Positions 1 through 8,775 of a stretch of DNA of 64,000 bases are shown here, in pieces. This DNA is from Bacteroidales bacterium (GTDB taxonomy: Bacteria; Bacteroidota; Bacteroidia; Bacteroidales; UBA932). The stretch spans positions 1 through 64,000 of the forward strand of contig JAFTGA010000015.1 of the NCBI GenBank assembly GCA_017458145.1, in the 5' to 3' direction. Below the pieces are notes generated by a model. The model was not told the DNA's origin, made no database searches, and worked only from the letters and a program-made list of their open reading frames with translations. The position numbers and the translations under genes were made by a program. Position 1 is the first letter of the stretch, and each line of letters opens with the position of its first letter.

Positions 1-1288
1 GGAAGTACTCGTGACGCGGGTAGCTGATGAAACTGCGGCTGTCCGTGAGCATGCCCACGAAGCGGCTCAACAGGCCCAGGTTCGAGAGGGAGTCCAGTTG
101 ACGGCGCATGCCCACTTCCTGATCCAGGAACCACCAGCCCGAGCCGAACTGCATCTTGCCGGGAACGGTTCCGTCGTTGAAGGTGTAAGCCATCGTCATC
201 ATGACCGCGTTGTCCTTCGGGTTCAGGCAGTAGAGGATGGTCTTCGCCAGCTTGCCGGCCAGGGTAAGGCGGTCGAAGAAACGATGACCTGCCGCCGCGA
301 TCTCCAGATCATGGATCGCATCGTAGCCGGTATCGGCACCCACCTCGGCGAACATCTTGGAATTGTTGTTCCGAATGGCACCGATATGGAACTGCTGGGC
401 CCACCCGGCCTCGGCGTCCATGACGGCCTGGTCATAGAGGAAGGCGCTGCGGAACTTCTCCAGTTCCTTCGCATTCGGGGCGATGCCCATCAGGACCTTC
501 TTGAAAATCAGTTCGATCTCGATCTCCTTGTAGTCGGCGCTGTAGAAGTTCTCCAGACCGTGGTCGGAGAGTTTGCAGCCCATGGAGGTAAAGAAATCAT
601 GTCGTTTCTGGAGGGCTTCCTGCAGGTCCGCATAGGAGTCGATCTCCATGCCGGCGGCCTCGCCGAGCTGTTCCAGATAGGCCTTGTAGGCCTTCGGGTT
701 CTCGATGGCCATCGCCTTGTCCGGACGCCAGGCCGGAATCACCTTCGTTCCGAAAGGATGCTCCGCAATCTGTTTGTGGTAGCGGAGGTCGTCGGCCGGA
801 TCGTCGGTTGTGCAGACCACCTTCACGTTGAACCGCTTGATGAGCGCCTGGCCGCGGTAATCCTCCGTCGCAAGCTTGGCGTTGCACTCCTCGAAGATCT
901 CTTTCGCCGTCGCCGGGCACAGGAGCTTGTCGATGCCGAACACGCGGCTGAGTTCCAGATGCGTCCAGTGGTACAGCGGGTTCCGCATGGTATAGGGAAC
1001 GGTCTCCGCCCATTTCTCGAAGGTCTCCCAGGCGGTGTGCTTGCCGCCGGTCAGATAGTCCTCGGAAACGCCGTTCGCACGCATCGCACGCCACTTGTAG
1101 TGGTCTCCATAGTGACCGTCCACAAGCCAGAGCTGCGTGATGTCGCGGAACTGGATGTTCTCCGCGATCTGCTGCGGCACAAGGTGGCAGTGGTAATCGA
1201 TGATGGGCATCTTCTCCGCGTGCTCGTGGTAGAGCTTCCGGGCCGTGGCGGTCGAAAGCATGAAATCGTCGTTGATGAATGCTGACAT
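1..1288 (-). CDS. uxaC: Uronate isomerase UxaC (3' end outside window)
   Basis: Interconverts D-glucuronate/D-fructuronate and D-galacturonate/D-tagaturonate in the cytoplasm, the first step of free uronate catabolism. The protein starts MSAFINDDFM at 1288 and shows the metal-binding HxH motif (DYHCHL, residues 31-36) and long stretches typical of the UxaC amidohydrolase fold, such as WRAMRANGVSEDYLTG. About 429 codons are visible. The family is usually near 470 residues, so roughly 40 C-terminal residues lie outside. It has its own -7 box at 1326-1333 and sits just past the terminator of the SusC/SusD unit, so it is probably transcribed separately, although its substrate fits the neighbouring pectin genes. 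Confidence 0.95.
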   Translation of the reverse strand, partial: MSAFINDDFMLSTATARKLYHEHAEKMPIIDYHCHLVPQQIAENIQFRDITQLWLVDGHYGDHYKWRAMRANGVSEDYLTGGKHTAWETFEKWAETVPYTMRNPLYHWTHLELSRVFGIDKLLCPATAKEIFEECNAKLATEDYRGQALIKRFNVKVVCTTDDPADDLRYHKQIAEHPFGTKVIPAWRPDKAMAIENPKAYKAYLEQLGEAAGMEIDSYADLQEALQKRHDFFTSMGCKLSDHGLENFYSADYKEIEIELIFKKVLMGIAPNAKELEKFRSAFLYDQAVMDAEAGWAQQFHIGAIRNNNSKMFAEVGADTGYDAIHDLEIAAAGHRFFDRLTLAGKLAKTILYCLNPKDNAVMMTMAYTFNDGTVPGKMQFGSGWWFLDQEVGMRRQLDSLSNLGLLSRFVGMLTDSRSFISYPRHEYF

Positions 1289-1325
1289 ATGGGTTGTTGG
1301 TTAATTAGTTTTTATTCCAATCCTC

Positions 1326-1333
1326 CAAATTTA
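1326..1333 (-). promoter_or_regulatory. Predicted -7 box for uxaC
   Basis: On the minus strand this reads TAAATTTG, a match to the Bacteroidetes -7 consensus TAnnTTTG. It lies between the SusD terminator and the uxaC start and leaves a leader of about 30 nt. The upstream -33 element is only a T-rich stretch. Confidence 0.55.
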
Positions 1334-1359
1334 GCAATTAATTCCTAAAAATGAAAAAA

Positions 1360-1387
1360 GAAACCCGCACAGCAGCGTGCGGGTTTC
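1360..1387 (-). terminator. Intrinsic terminator of the susC-susD unit
   Basis: Perfect 11-bp inverted repeat GAAACCCGCAC / GTGCGGGTTTC around a 6-nt loop. On the minus strand it is followed by a run of T, as expected for rho-independent termination just after the SusD stop codon at 1429. Confidence 0.85.
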
Positions 1388-1428
1388 TTTCTCATCGGTT
1401 CCGGACTTGATCCGGAATCTTCCTGCAA

Positions 1429-3579
1429 TTAGACCTGCGGGAGACCGTAACCGTTGGTTACTTTGCCCTTGGACTGATCCAGGGTCTCGCGGGGGATCGG
1501 ATGGAAGTAGAACGGGACGTCGGACAACTCGATGCCGGAAAGCATATTGTAATCCCAGAGGGTACCCTGCTCGCTGACCATCTTGATAGCCCAGTCGGCG
1601 CATTTGTAACCATCCGGAGTGACGGCGCTGATTGATTTGTAGATCGGGTCGTCACCGCTCTTGTTCTGGTCGCTGCCGGTGTAGAGAAGGTCGCTCAGCT
1701 GTTTGGGGGTCATTCCACTGGTGTTGACCGTCTTGCTGGTTTCCTCACTGGTCTTTGCATCCACCCACGTCACCGTGATTTCATCCGGAATATACGGGGT
1801 GAACAGGCCCTCGATGGCGAGGTTGTGCGTGGTGCCGGTCACGACGCCCGCTACAGCGGAGATCTGCGTGTAGTCATAGATGCCGCGCCAGCCGGGGCTG
1901 AGGACGGGATCGCCGTCGACGCGGTTGTGGGTGTTGACGCCCTTGCCGTTGCCCGAGATGTCCACGAGCTTCGTCCAGACAAAGCAGGAGATGGTGCGGC
2001 CGTTGTCGAAGGTGTAGTAGCCGTCATCTTCCAGGCCGGCGATGACCTCCTTGAGCTCGGCGCGCATCGCCTTGCCCAGCTCGGTGAACTTGCCGGTGCG
2101 GATCTCGGCGAACTTGACGTCGCCTTCGCCGATGCACTCGCGCTTGTACTCGAGGATGAGGTCGTCGACCGTCGCGGTGGCGAGCGGAGCGACGCCGGCG
2201 CGGCTGCGCAGCTCGTTGATCAGGCTGGTGGCCTCGCCCGCATTGTTCAGGGCAAGGTCCACTTCGGCGAGCTTGAGCATCGTGTTGTTCATGCGGAAGA
2301 ACACATAGTTCATGCCGGATTTGCGGGGAGCGACGGTGTACGGCTCCTTCATCTTGCTGATATCCCACTTGTTGATGGCGATGCCGCCGGACAGGCGGGA
2401 GCCGGTGCCGAGGTTGACGAGGGCTTCATTGCCCTTGCCGTCGGAACCGGTCACGACAGCGGAGGCGTCCCAGCGCTTGTCCCCGTCTTCCCAGACCTGA
2501 TAGTAGGCGGTCGGGATCACGCGGATGCCGGAGAAGACCTTGCAGGGCGCGTTGTTGGCGTTGCCGCCGTCGGACGGACGGCCCTGGGAATACGGACGCT
2601 CGGACTGCTGGGGAGCGACGTTGCCGACCTCGAAGATGGAGGAAGGTGCCACCTCGTTGTCCATAATGTAGTTGAGCTCACGCTGGAACGGGTTGTCCAG
2701 GCCGCGGTCGTCGGTGGTGATGAGCCTGAGGCTGCCCTTGCGCTCGCCGGAGACGACTTTGCGGAAGTAGGTCTGCGCCTCGGTATAATAGCTCTGCCAG
2801 TCGCTGCGGCGGGCGAAGATGGCCTTGTCGGCGGTGTTGGTGTACATCGTCTCGAAGGAGACGTTGCCATAAAGGCCTTCCACGTCGGTGCGGAGCGTCT
2901 GGTAGCCGCCGGCCATCAGGTTGGCCTCGGCGATCAGCATGTTGGCGAAGGTGCGGGACATACGCTCGGCGGTGATGCCGCCCTGTCCCAGATCGTACAT
3001 TTTGCCTTCGACTTCCTTGAGCTTGGCGATGCAGGCGTCGAGGATGTCGTAGCGGGAAGTCAGGGTGTACTCCTCGACGATCTGGTTCTCGATCCCGAAG
3101 GGCACGTCGCCGAAGTGGCGGACCAGTTCGGTATAGCAATAGGCCCACATCGTCCAGGCCTCGCCGTAGAGCTGGGTCCAGTCGTTGACGCCGGTAGCGT
3201 TCTTGACCTCGTCCTTTTCCGCGAGAATGTCAGCCACGCGGGCGCAGCGGCCGATGATCTTGAAGAGGTTGTTGAACTGGCCGGATTTGTTGTCGGCGCC
3301 GGCCTCTTTCGGACGGAGGTAGCCGATACGGCCGTTGTTGGACATATATTCGGGATAGTACTCGGCATCTCCAACATCGTTCCAGTTGTAGTTGCCGCCG
3401 CCGGCCACGCTCTTGTAGGTGCCGTAGCAGTAGGCGAGGGTCTTGAAGGTCTCGCTGACGGTAGAAGTCACGAATGCGTCGTCGGACTGTGCGGGAGACG
3501 GTGTGTTCAGGAAATTGTTGCACTGGGTCAGGGACACGCAGGCAGCAAGGGCGAGAACGGTGTATAAAATCTTTTTCAT
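1429..3579 (-). CDS. SusD/RagB-family outer-membrane glycan-binding lipoprotein
   Basis: Surface lipoprotein that captures oligosaccharides and hands them to the SusC porin encoded just upstream (21-bp gap). It begins with a lipoprotein signal, hydrophobic residues 5-18 then Cys20 (LTQCNN). The SusD N-terminal region with TPR-like helices follows (for example LYGEAWTMWAYCYTELVRHF near residue 135), and the RagB/SusD C-terminal features include ELRSRAG and KRECIGEGD-type segments. The end GYGLPQV is typical of the family. At 716 residues it is longer than the usual 500-650. Given the neighbours (GH28, GH105, KduI/D), the ligand is probably a pectic oligosaccharide, which is inference from context. 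Confidence 0.93.
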   Translation of the reverse strand: MKKILYTVLALAACVSLTQCNNFLNTPSPAQSDDAFVTSTVSETFKTLAYCYGTYKSVAGGGNYNWNDVGDAEYYPEYMSNNGRIGYLRPKEAGADNKSGQFNNLFKIIGRCARVADILAEKDEVKNATGVNDWTQLYGEAWTMWAYCYTELVRHFGDVPFGIENQIVEEYTLTSRYDILDACIAKLKEVEGKMYDLGQGGITAERMSRTFANMLIAEANLMAGGYQTLRTDVEGLYGNVSFETMYTNTADKAIFARRSDWQSYYTEAQTYFRKVVSGERKGSLRLITTDDRGLDNPFQRELNYIMDNEVAPSSIFEVGNVAPQQSERPYSQGRPSDGGNANNAPCKVFSGIRVIPTAYYQVWEDGDKRWDASAVVTGSDGKGNEALVNLGTGSRLSGGIAINKWDISKMKEPYTVAPRKSGMNYVFFRMNNTMLKLAEVDLALNNAGEATSLINELRSRAGVAPLATATVDDLILEYKRECIGEGDVKFAEIRTGKFTELGKAMRAELKEVIAGLEDDGYYTFDNGRTISCFVWTKLVDISGNGKGVNTHNRVDGDPVLSPGWRGIYDYTQISAVAGVVTGTTHNLAIEGLFTPYIPDEITVTWVDAKTSEETSKTVNTSGMTPKQLSDLLYTGSDQNKSGDDPIYKSISAVTPDGYKCADWAIKMVSEQGTLWDYNMLSGIELSDVPFYFHPIPRETLDQSKGKVTNGYGLPQV

Positions 3580-3600
3580 ATTCTCTTTCTATTTAAGCAA

Positions 3601-6600
3601 TTAGAAGGAAACGTTGACACCGATGACGAAGGACCGTGCGCGCGGGTAGGAACCCCAGTCGATACCCGGGGTCGGGTAGGTCGCATTGTTGATGAACTCG
3701 TTGGAGCTGACTTCCGGATCGAGACCGGAGTACTTCGTGATGGTGAAGAGGTTGTAGACCGTAGCATAGACACGCAGGGAGCTGATGCTGAGCGCCTTGG
3801 CGAACTTGCTGGCGGAAGGCACCGTGTACCCGAGGGTCAGGGTGTTCAGACGCAGGTAGCTGCCGTCCTCGATGCCGAGGTCGGAGACGATGTAGTTCTC
3901 GTTGAAGAAGCAGGGATACTTCGCGTTCGCGTTGGCCGCATCGAGTTCGGCAGGCGTGTAGAGGCGCTTGAGCTGGCCGCCCTGGATGTCGAAGATCTTG
4001 TAGGCGTCCTTCAGCAGGGAGAGGTGGTTCTCATAGACACCGGTCTCCTTGTAACCGTTCAGGGAGGCAATCTTGGTGATGTTGTACACCTGGTTGCCGA
4101 TGCTGAAGTTGAAGTAGGCGCCGAGGTCCCAGTTCTTGTAGTTGGCGGTGAGGTTGAAGCCGCCGGTCGCCTTCGGATACATATGGCCGATGACGGTATA
4201 GTCGGAAGCGTCCACGACGCCGTCCTTATCCGTGTCCTTGAACTTGGCCATACCCGGATAGGCGTTGCAGCCGCTGACATACTTCTCGGCGCCGTGGAAC
4301 GGGCCGGAGATGGAGGCGCTCAGGTCGGGCACGCCCGGCTTGAGGGAGAACTGGTTCGTGGCGGGATCGAAGGTGAAGTCGTCGGTGGTGTACCAGCCGT
4401 CATAGGTCAGGCCGCGGACGAGGCCGACCGGGGAGCCGACCTGCAGGATGTAGTCGTTGCCCGGATTGCCGGAGGAGAACCAGCCGGAGCCGTAGATGCC
4501 CGTGACACCGTCAGCGAGCGCGTCGATGTTATTGCGGTTGAAATTGATGTTGCCGCCGAAGGTCAGGCCCCAGTCGCGGGTCTGGACGAGGATGGCGTTG
4601 AGCGAGATCTCGATACCCTTGTTGGAAGTCTGTCCGATATTGGCATAGGTGCTGGTGAAGCCGGTGATGCCCGGAAGGGTGGTCTGCATCAGCAGGTCCT
4701 TGGTGGTGTTCCAATAGAGGTCGATGGTACCGGACAGGCGGCCGTTCAGCACGCCGAAGTCGATACCGAGGTTGCGGGTGATGGTGGTCTCCCACTTCAG
4801 GTCGGGATTGGCCATAGCCCCACCCAGATCATAGGACAGGTAGCTCTGTCCGTTGATGATGGCGGCGGTGCTGCTGCCTTCCCAGGTCTGGGACCAGAGG
4901 TCGGAGCTGATGCCGTCGTTACCGACAGTACCGTAGGAGAGGCGGAGCTTGAGGTCGTTCAGCCATTTGGCCTCTTCCATGAACGGCTCCTCGCTGACGC
5001 GCCAGGCGAAAGCGCCGGCGGGGAAGTAACCCCAGCGGTGGGAAGGGGCGAACTTGGAAGAACCGTCAGCACGGAAGGTTGCCGTGAAGAGGTAGCGGTC
5101 AAGCAGGGTGTAGTTGATCCGGCCGAAGAAGGACAGGATGCGGGATGCCGTGTTCCAACCGGAGGAGAAATGGTCCGTAACCTTCATCTGCGTTGCGGTT
5201 GCGTCAAACTGGTTGATGCGGGCGAAGGCATTCTCCTTGGTGTAGTTGGACGGGAAGTAGTCGGCGCTGACATTGATGGAGTTGCCGCCGGAGTTGGACA
5301 GCTCATGACCGATCAGGAAGTTGAGGCGATGGGCCTTGCCGATCTCGAGCTCATAGTTGAGGGTGTTGGTCCAGCGGAGGTTCCAGCTGTCGCTCTTGCT
5401 CAAGCTGGCGGAACCGGCATACAGTTTTTCGCCTGTCGCGTCATCGATATAATTGTTGCGCAGGGCGCCGGACCAGGTCTTGTTCTGGCTGTAGGAACGG
5501 CCCAGGAAGAGGTCGGTATGGTAGGTCAGGCCCTTGACGATGTTCCAGTTGAGGGAGATGGTCCCGCGGATGCTCTGGCGCTGGCGCAGGGGCTCGTAGT
5601 CCATAATCTGCTTGTAGGGATCGTAGCTGTCCCACAGGGAGGCCTTGCCGTACTGCTGGATGGCGCCGCCGTTGAAGGCGTTCAGGTCGCCGAGGATGTC
5701 GCCCGTGGCGATTGGACGGAAACGGTAGGCGGAGGAAAGCGTGGAGCCGCTGCGGCTGCCGGTGCCTTCATAACCGAGGGCGGTCACATCCGTATAGCGG
5801 AGATCGAGCCCGACATTCAGGCGGTCGGAGATCTTCTGGTTGACCTTGAGGGAGACATTGGCGCGCTTGCTGTAGGAGTTGACCTTCATACCGTCCTCGT
5901 CGTTGTAGTTGACGGAGAAGAGTACCTTGGTCAAATCCGTACCGCCGGAGATGGACAGGTCGTGGCTGTGGGAGAAGGACGGGCCGTAGATCTGCTTCTG
6001 CACATCGTACTTCTGTGTATTCCTGTAGCGTTCGATGTCGCCGTACTGGCCGATGCCGTAGAGCTGCTCGAACGGAGCGGTGAACTGGCCGTAGGCCATA
6101 CCGTCGTTGGCATTGGCGTTGGCCCAGACATACGAAAGGTAATCGTACGGGTCGAGGGCGTCGAGGTACTTGGTCGGGGTGTTGAGCTTGGCGTAGCCGC
6201 CATAGCTCACGCGGACCTTGCCTTCCTTGGCGCCCTTGGTGGTAATGAGGATGACGCCGTTGGCGCCGCGCGCACCGTAGATGGCGGTGGAGGAGGCGTC
6301 CTTCAGCACGTCGATCGTCTCGATCTGGTCGGACGGGATGTCGGAGAGGGTGCCGGCCACGCCGTCGATGAGGATGAGCGGATCGTTGCTCTGGGAGATG
6401 GAGCCGCCGCCGCGCACGCGGATGTTGACCGTGGCATCAGGACGACCGTCCTGGGAAACGATGTTCACGCCGGGGAGCTTGCCCTGCAGGGCCTGGGCCA
6501 CATTGGCCACGGGAGCGGAGGACAGCTGCTTGCTGTTGACCGAGGCCACGGACCCCGTGAGGTCGCGGCGCTTGACGGTCTGGTAGCCGATGACGACGGT

Positions 6601-6915
6601 CTCGTCGAGGAAGAGGGCATCCTCCTTGAGGACGAAGTTGACCGTGCTCTGGTTGGAATAGCGGACTTCAGCGTCGGAATAACCGATGCAGGAGGCCACG
6701 AGGGTGGAGTTCGCGGGAACGGAGATGGTGTAGTTGCCGTCAAGATCGGTGACTACGCCGATGGTGGTGCCGCGGACGACGACGCTGGCGGCCACGATGG
6801 GCTCACCCGCTGCATCCTTGACAGTTCCCGAGACTTTGTTCTGCGCAAACGCAAGGGACCCCCCCATAAAAATGAGCAGGGCTGCGATCGCCATTCTGAG
6901 ATGATTCTTCATCAT
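3601..6915 (-). CDS. SusC/RagA-family TonB-linked outer-membrane transporter
   Basis: TonB-dependent importer that forms a complex with SusD. After the signal peptide comes a carboxypeptidase-regulatory-like domain starting VSGTVKDAAGEPIVAASV. The plug then carries the SusC signature YGARGANGVILITTKG, and a long 22-strand-type barrel ends in the usual terminal aromatic (VIGVNVSF). The length, about 1104 residues, is normal. The start chosen is the double Met at 6915 (MMKNHLRMA), directly before the signal peptide; an in-frame ATG at 6936 is less likely. It is the first gene of the unit, with a clear -7 box at 6982-6989. No anti-sigma/sigma pair lies beside it, so SusC-linked trans-envelope signalling is not indicated. 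Confidence 0.96.
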   Translation of the reverse strand: MMKNHLRMAIAALLIFMGGSLAFAQNKVSGTVKDAAGEPIVAASVVVRGTTIGVVTDLDGNYTISVPANSTLVASCIGYSDAEVRYSNQSTVNFVLKEDALFLDETVVIGYQTVKRRDLTGSVASVNSKQLSSAPVANVAQALQGKLPGVNIVSQDGRPDATVNIRVRGGGSISQSNDPLILIDGVAGTLSDIPSDQIETIDVLKDASSTAIYGARGANGVILITTKGAKEGKVRVSYGGYAKLNTPTKYLDALDPYDYLSYVWANANANDGMAYGQFTAPFEQLYGIGQYGDIERYRNTQKYDVQKQIYGPSFSHSHDLSISGGTDLTKVLFSVNYNDEDGMKVNSYSKRANVSLKVNQKISDRLNVGLDLRYTDVTALGYEGTGSRSGSTLSSAYRFRPIATGDILGDLNAFNGGAIQQYGKASLWDSYDPYKQIMDYEPLRQRQSIRGTISLNWNIVKGLTYHTDLFLGRSYSQNKTWSGALRNNYIDDATGEKLYAGSASLSKSDSWNLRWTNTLNYELEIGKAHRLNFLIGHELSNSGGNSINVSADYFPSNYTKENAFARINQFDATATQMKVTDHFSSGWNTASRILSFFGRINYTLLDRYLFTATFRADGSSKFAPSHRWGYFPAGAFAWRVSEEPFMEEAKWLNDLKLRLSYGTVGNDGISSDLWSQTWEGSSTAAIINGQSYLSYDLGGAMANPDLKWETTITRNLGIDFGVLNGRLSGTIDLYWNTTKDLLMQTTLPGITGFTSTYANIGQTSNKGIEISLNAILVQTRDWGLTFGGNINFNRNNIDALADGVTGIYGSGWFSSGNPGNDYILQVGSPVGLVRGLTYDGWYTTDDFTFDPATNQFSLKPGVPDLSASISGPFHGAEKYVSGCNAYPGMAKFKDTDKDGVVDASDYTVIGHMYPKATGGFNLTANYKNWDLGAYFNFSIGNQVYNITKIASLNGYKETGVYENHLSLLKDAYKIFDIQGGQLKRLYTPAELDAANANAKYPCFFNENYIVSDLGIEDGSYLRLNTLTLGYTVPSASKFAKALSISSLRVYATVYNLFTITKYSGLDPEVSSNEFINNATYPTPGIDWGSYPRARSFVIGVNVSF

Positions 6916-6981
6916 GTGGGAATTTTGGTTAAACAATATGGTTAGTAAATAAAGTTTCCCTATTTTTAAACTTTAATCGGT

Positions 6982-6989
6982 CAAAGATA
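6982..6989 (-). promoter_or_regulatory. Predicted -7 box for susC-susD
   Basis: Minus-strand TATCTTTG, a perfect TAnnTTTG match, in an AT-rich 200-bp intergenic stretch. The predicted start site leaves a leader of roughly 60 nt. The rest of 6990-7126 holds no gene that I can see. Confidence 0.7.
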
Positions 6990-7126
6990 CTAATTAATTT
7001 CTCACTTTAGGTAAAAGTTATGAAATTATTTTAAGTCAATGAGTTATAATTCACACTTGTTTTGAAAAAATGCGCAGTTGTTTCTTTTTCCATGAGTTGG
7101 CGCTCCTGCCTCCTGCCGAAAAAAAA

Positions 7127-7157
7127 GCATCCCGCCACCCTTGCGGGCGCGGGATGC
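7127..7157 (-). terminator. Intrinsic terminator of the pectin enzyme operon
   Basis: Nine-bp stem GCATCCCGC / GCGGGATGC. Read on the minus strand it is followed by eight T. It lies just after the GH43 stop codon at 7195 and separates the enzyme operon from susC-susD. Confidence 0.85.
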
Positions 7158-7194
7158 TTCAGCGGGATTTCCGCCGGAATGCCTGTCCGGCGGT

Positions 7195-8775
7195 CTAATA
7201 GATTTCTACGGTGCCGCCGTCGTTTTTCTGGATGTCGGAGATGGCGAAGTAGCCGACCTTGGCGCCGATCCAATCGCCTTCGCGGCCGGTGAAGGCCGGG
7301 CCGAGCGGCTTGAAACGTTTGCCGTCGAGGCTGTAGGAGAAGGTGCAGACCACGGCGTCCTTGACGTCCACGCGGATCCAGACGGTGTTGTAGTCCGCTT
7401 TCTGCAGGGGCAGGGAAGCGAGCACCGTCTCGGCTTTGCCCTGGTTGGCGTCGATGCAGTCCTTGCGCACGAGCGATAGGTTCTCGCCGTCGTAGTCCAG
7501 TTCCAGGGTGCTGTAGCTCCGGCCCGTCACGACCACGCCGACCCGTTCGCCGGCGTAGGAGGGCCGGTAGACGAGTTTCGTGGTGAAACTCATCGCGGGC
7601 CCGATGACCTTCTGGGCGAGGATGTTGGGCGTGTCGCGAAGGTTGCGCCAGCCGTCCTGCTTCTTGATGCAGTGCAGGCGCAGGCAGCCCAGGGTCGGGT
7701 TGGTCATATACCAATTGAACTGCGGATTGGCCTCCCACTGCCAGTTGAGCGGGATGGAAGCGCCGGTGAATCCGGTCGTGGTGGCGAGGGCGGACACGCC
7801 CGGAAGCGGCTCCTGCGGCCCGGCAGGGCGGCGCCAGGAGGACACCGGCTCGCCGATGCCGTCGCCGTCCAGGTCCTGCCCGATGATGCACCAGCCGTCG
7901 GCGAGCCAGGTCATCGGCTGCAGATGGCACACGCGTCCCCAGGCGTAGCGGTCCTCAAAGTGCATGAACCAGCTGTCGCCCGCGGTGTCCGTGACCCAGC
8001 CGCCCTGGTGGGGGCCGTGGATGTCGGTCGGGCCCTGGTGCAGCACCGTGCGGTGCTCGTAGGGGCCCAGGACATTGCGCGAGCGCAGCACCAACTGCCA
8101 GCCGGTCTTCACGCCGCCCGAGGGGGCGAAGATGTAGTACCAGCCGTCCTTCTTGTAGAATTTCGGACCTTCGACGGTGTCGTTGCCGTTCTTCTTGCCG
8201 TCGAACACGAGGACCTGGTCGCCGATCACGCGCGTGCAGTCCTTGTCGAGCTCGCAGACGCTCAGGATGCTCTTGAATCCGGCGCGCGAGCCCGCCCAGC
8301 CGTGCACAAGCCAGACGCGGCCGTCGTCGTCCCAGAGGGGAGAGGTGTCGATCAGGCCCTTGCCGGCGAGCACGAGGTGCGGCTTGCTCCATTCGCCGCG
8401 CGGATCGTCCGTGTGGATCTGGTAGATGCCGTAGTCCGGGTCGCCCCAGAAGATCCAGTAAGTGCCGTCGTGGTAGCGGATGCAGGGCGCCCAGACGCCG
8501 TTGCCGTGCGAGGGCCGGTCAAAGTCAGAAGCCGGGTCCAGCCGGGTCAGGGCGGCGTTCACGATCTCCCAGTCCACCAGGTTGCGGGAGTGCAGGATCT
8601 GTAGGCCCGGAAAGCAGGTGAAGGAGGAGGCGGTCATCCAGTAGTCTTCCCCGACGCGGATCAGGTCCGGATCGGAGTAGTCGGAGAACAGCACCGGGTT
8701 GGTGTAGGTCGGCGTCTTGGCCGGCCCCGCGAGCATCAGCAGCAGCGAGGCGAAAAGTGCGGTGAGTGTACTCAT
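7195..8775 (-). CDS. Glycoside hydrolase family 43 (beta-xylosidase / alpha-L-arabinofuranosidase type)
   Basis: Secreted five-bladed propeller glycosidase, probably removing xylose or arabinose side chains. A signal peptide covers about residues 1-20. The three GH43 catalytic acids are visible: Asp35 in SDYSDPDL (general base), Asp143 in LIDTSPLW (pKa modulator) and Glu202 in VEGPKFYKKDGWYY (general acid). The C-terminal part, about 330-526, looks like the beta-sandwich attached to subfamily-12-like members. The start overlaps the GH3 stop as ATGA (8772-8775), so translation is probably coupled. It is the last gene before the terminator at 7127. The exact sugar specificity cannot be read from the sequence. 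Confidence 0.92.
   Translation of the reverse strand: MSTLTALFASLLLMLAGPAKTPTYTNPVLFSDYSDPDLIRVGEDYWMTASSFTCFPGLQILHSRNLVDWEIVNAALTRLDPASDFDRPSHGNGVWAPCIRYHDGTYWIFWGDPDYGIYQIHTDDPRGEWSKPHLVLAGKGLIDTSPLWDDDGRVWLVHGWAGSRAGFKSILSVCELDKDCTRVIGDQVLVFDGKKNGNDTVEGPKFYKKDGWYYIFAPSGGVKTGWQLVLRSRNVLGPYEHRTVLHQGPTDIHGPHQGGWVTDTAGDSWFMHFEDRYAWGRVCHLQPMTWLADGWCIIGQDLDGDGIGEPVSSWRRPAGPQEPLPGVSALATTTGFTGASIPLNWQWEANPQFNWYMTNPTLGCLRLHCIKKQDGWRNLRDTPNILAQKVIGPAMSFTTKLVYRPSYAGERVGVVVTGRSYSTLELDYDGENLSLVRKDCIDANQGKAETVLASLPLQKADYNTVWIRVDVKDAVVCTFSYSLDGKRFKPLGPAFTGREGDWIGAKVGYFAISDIQKNDGGTVEIY

Noticed and set aside
4024..6945. Long plus-strand open frame opposite susC
   Set aside because: Antisense frame of a GC-rich gene, with Gly/Val/Asp-rich composition and no domain. 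Similar frames opposite SusD, the giant protein and the GH28/GH105 genes were dismissed for the same reason.
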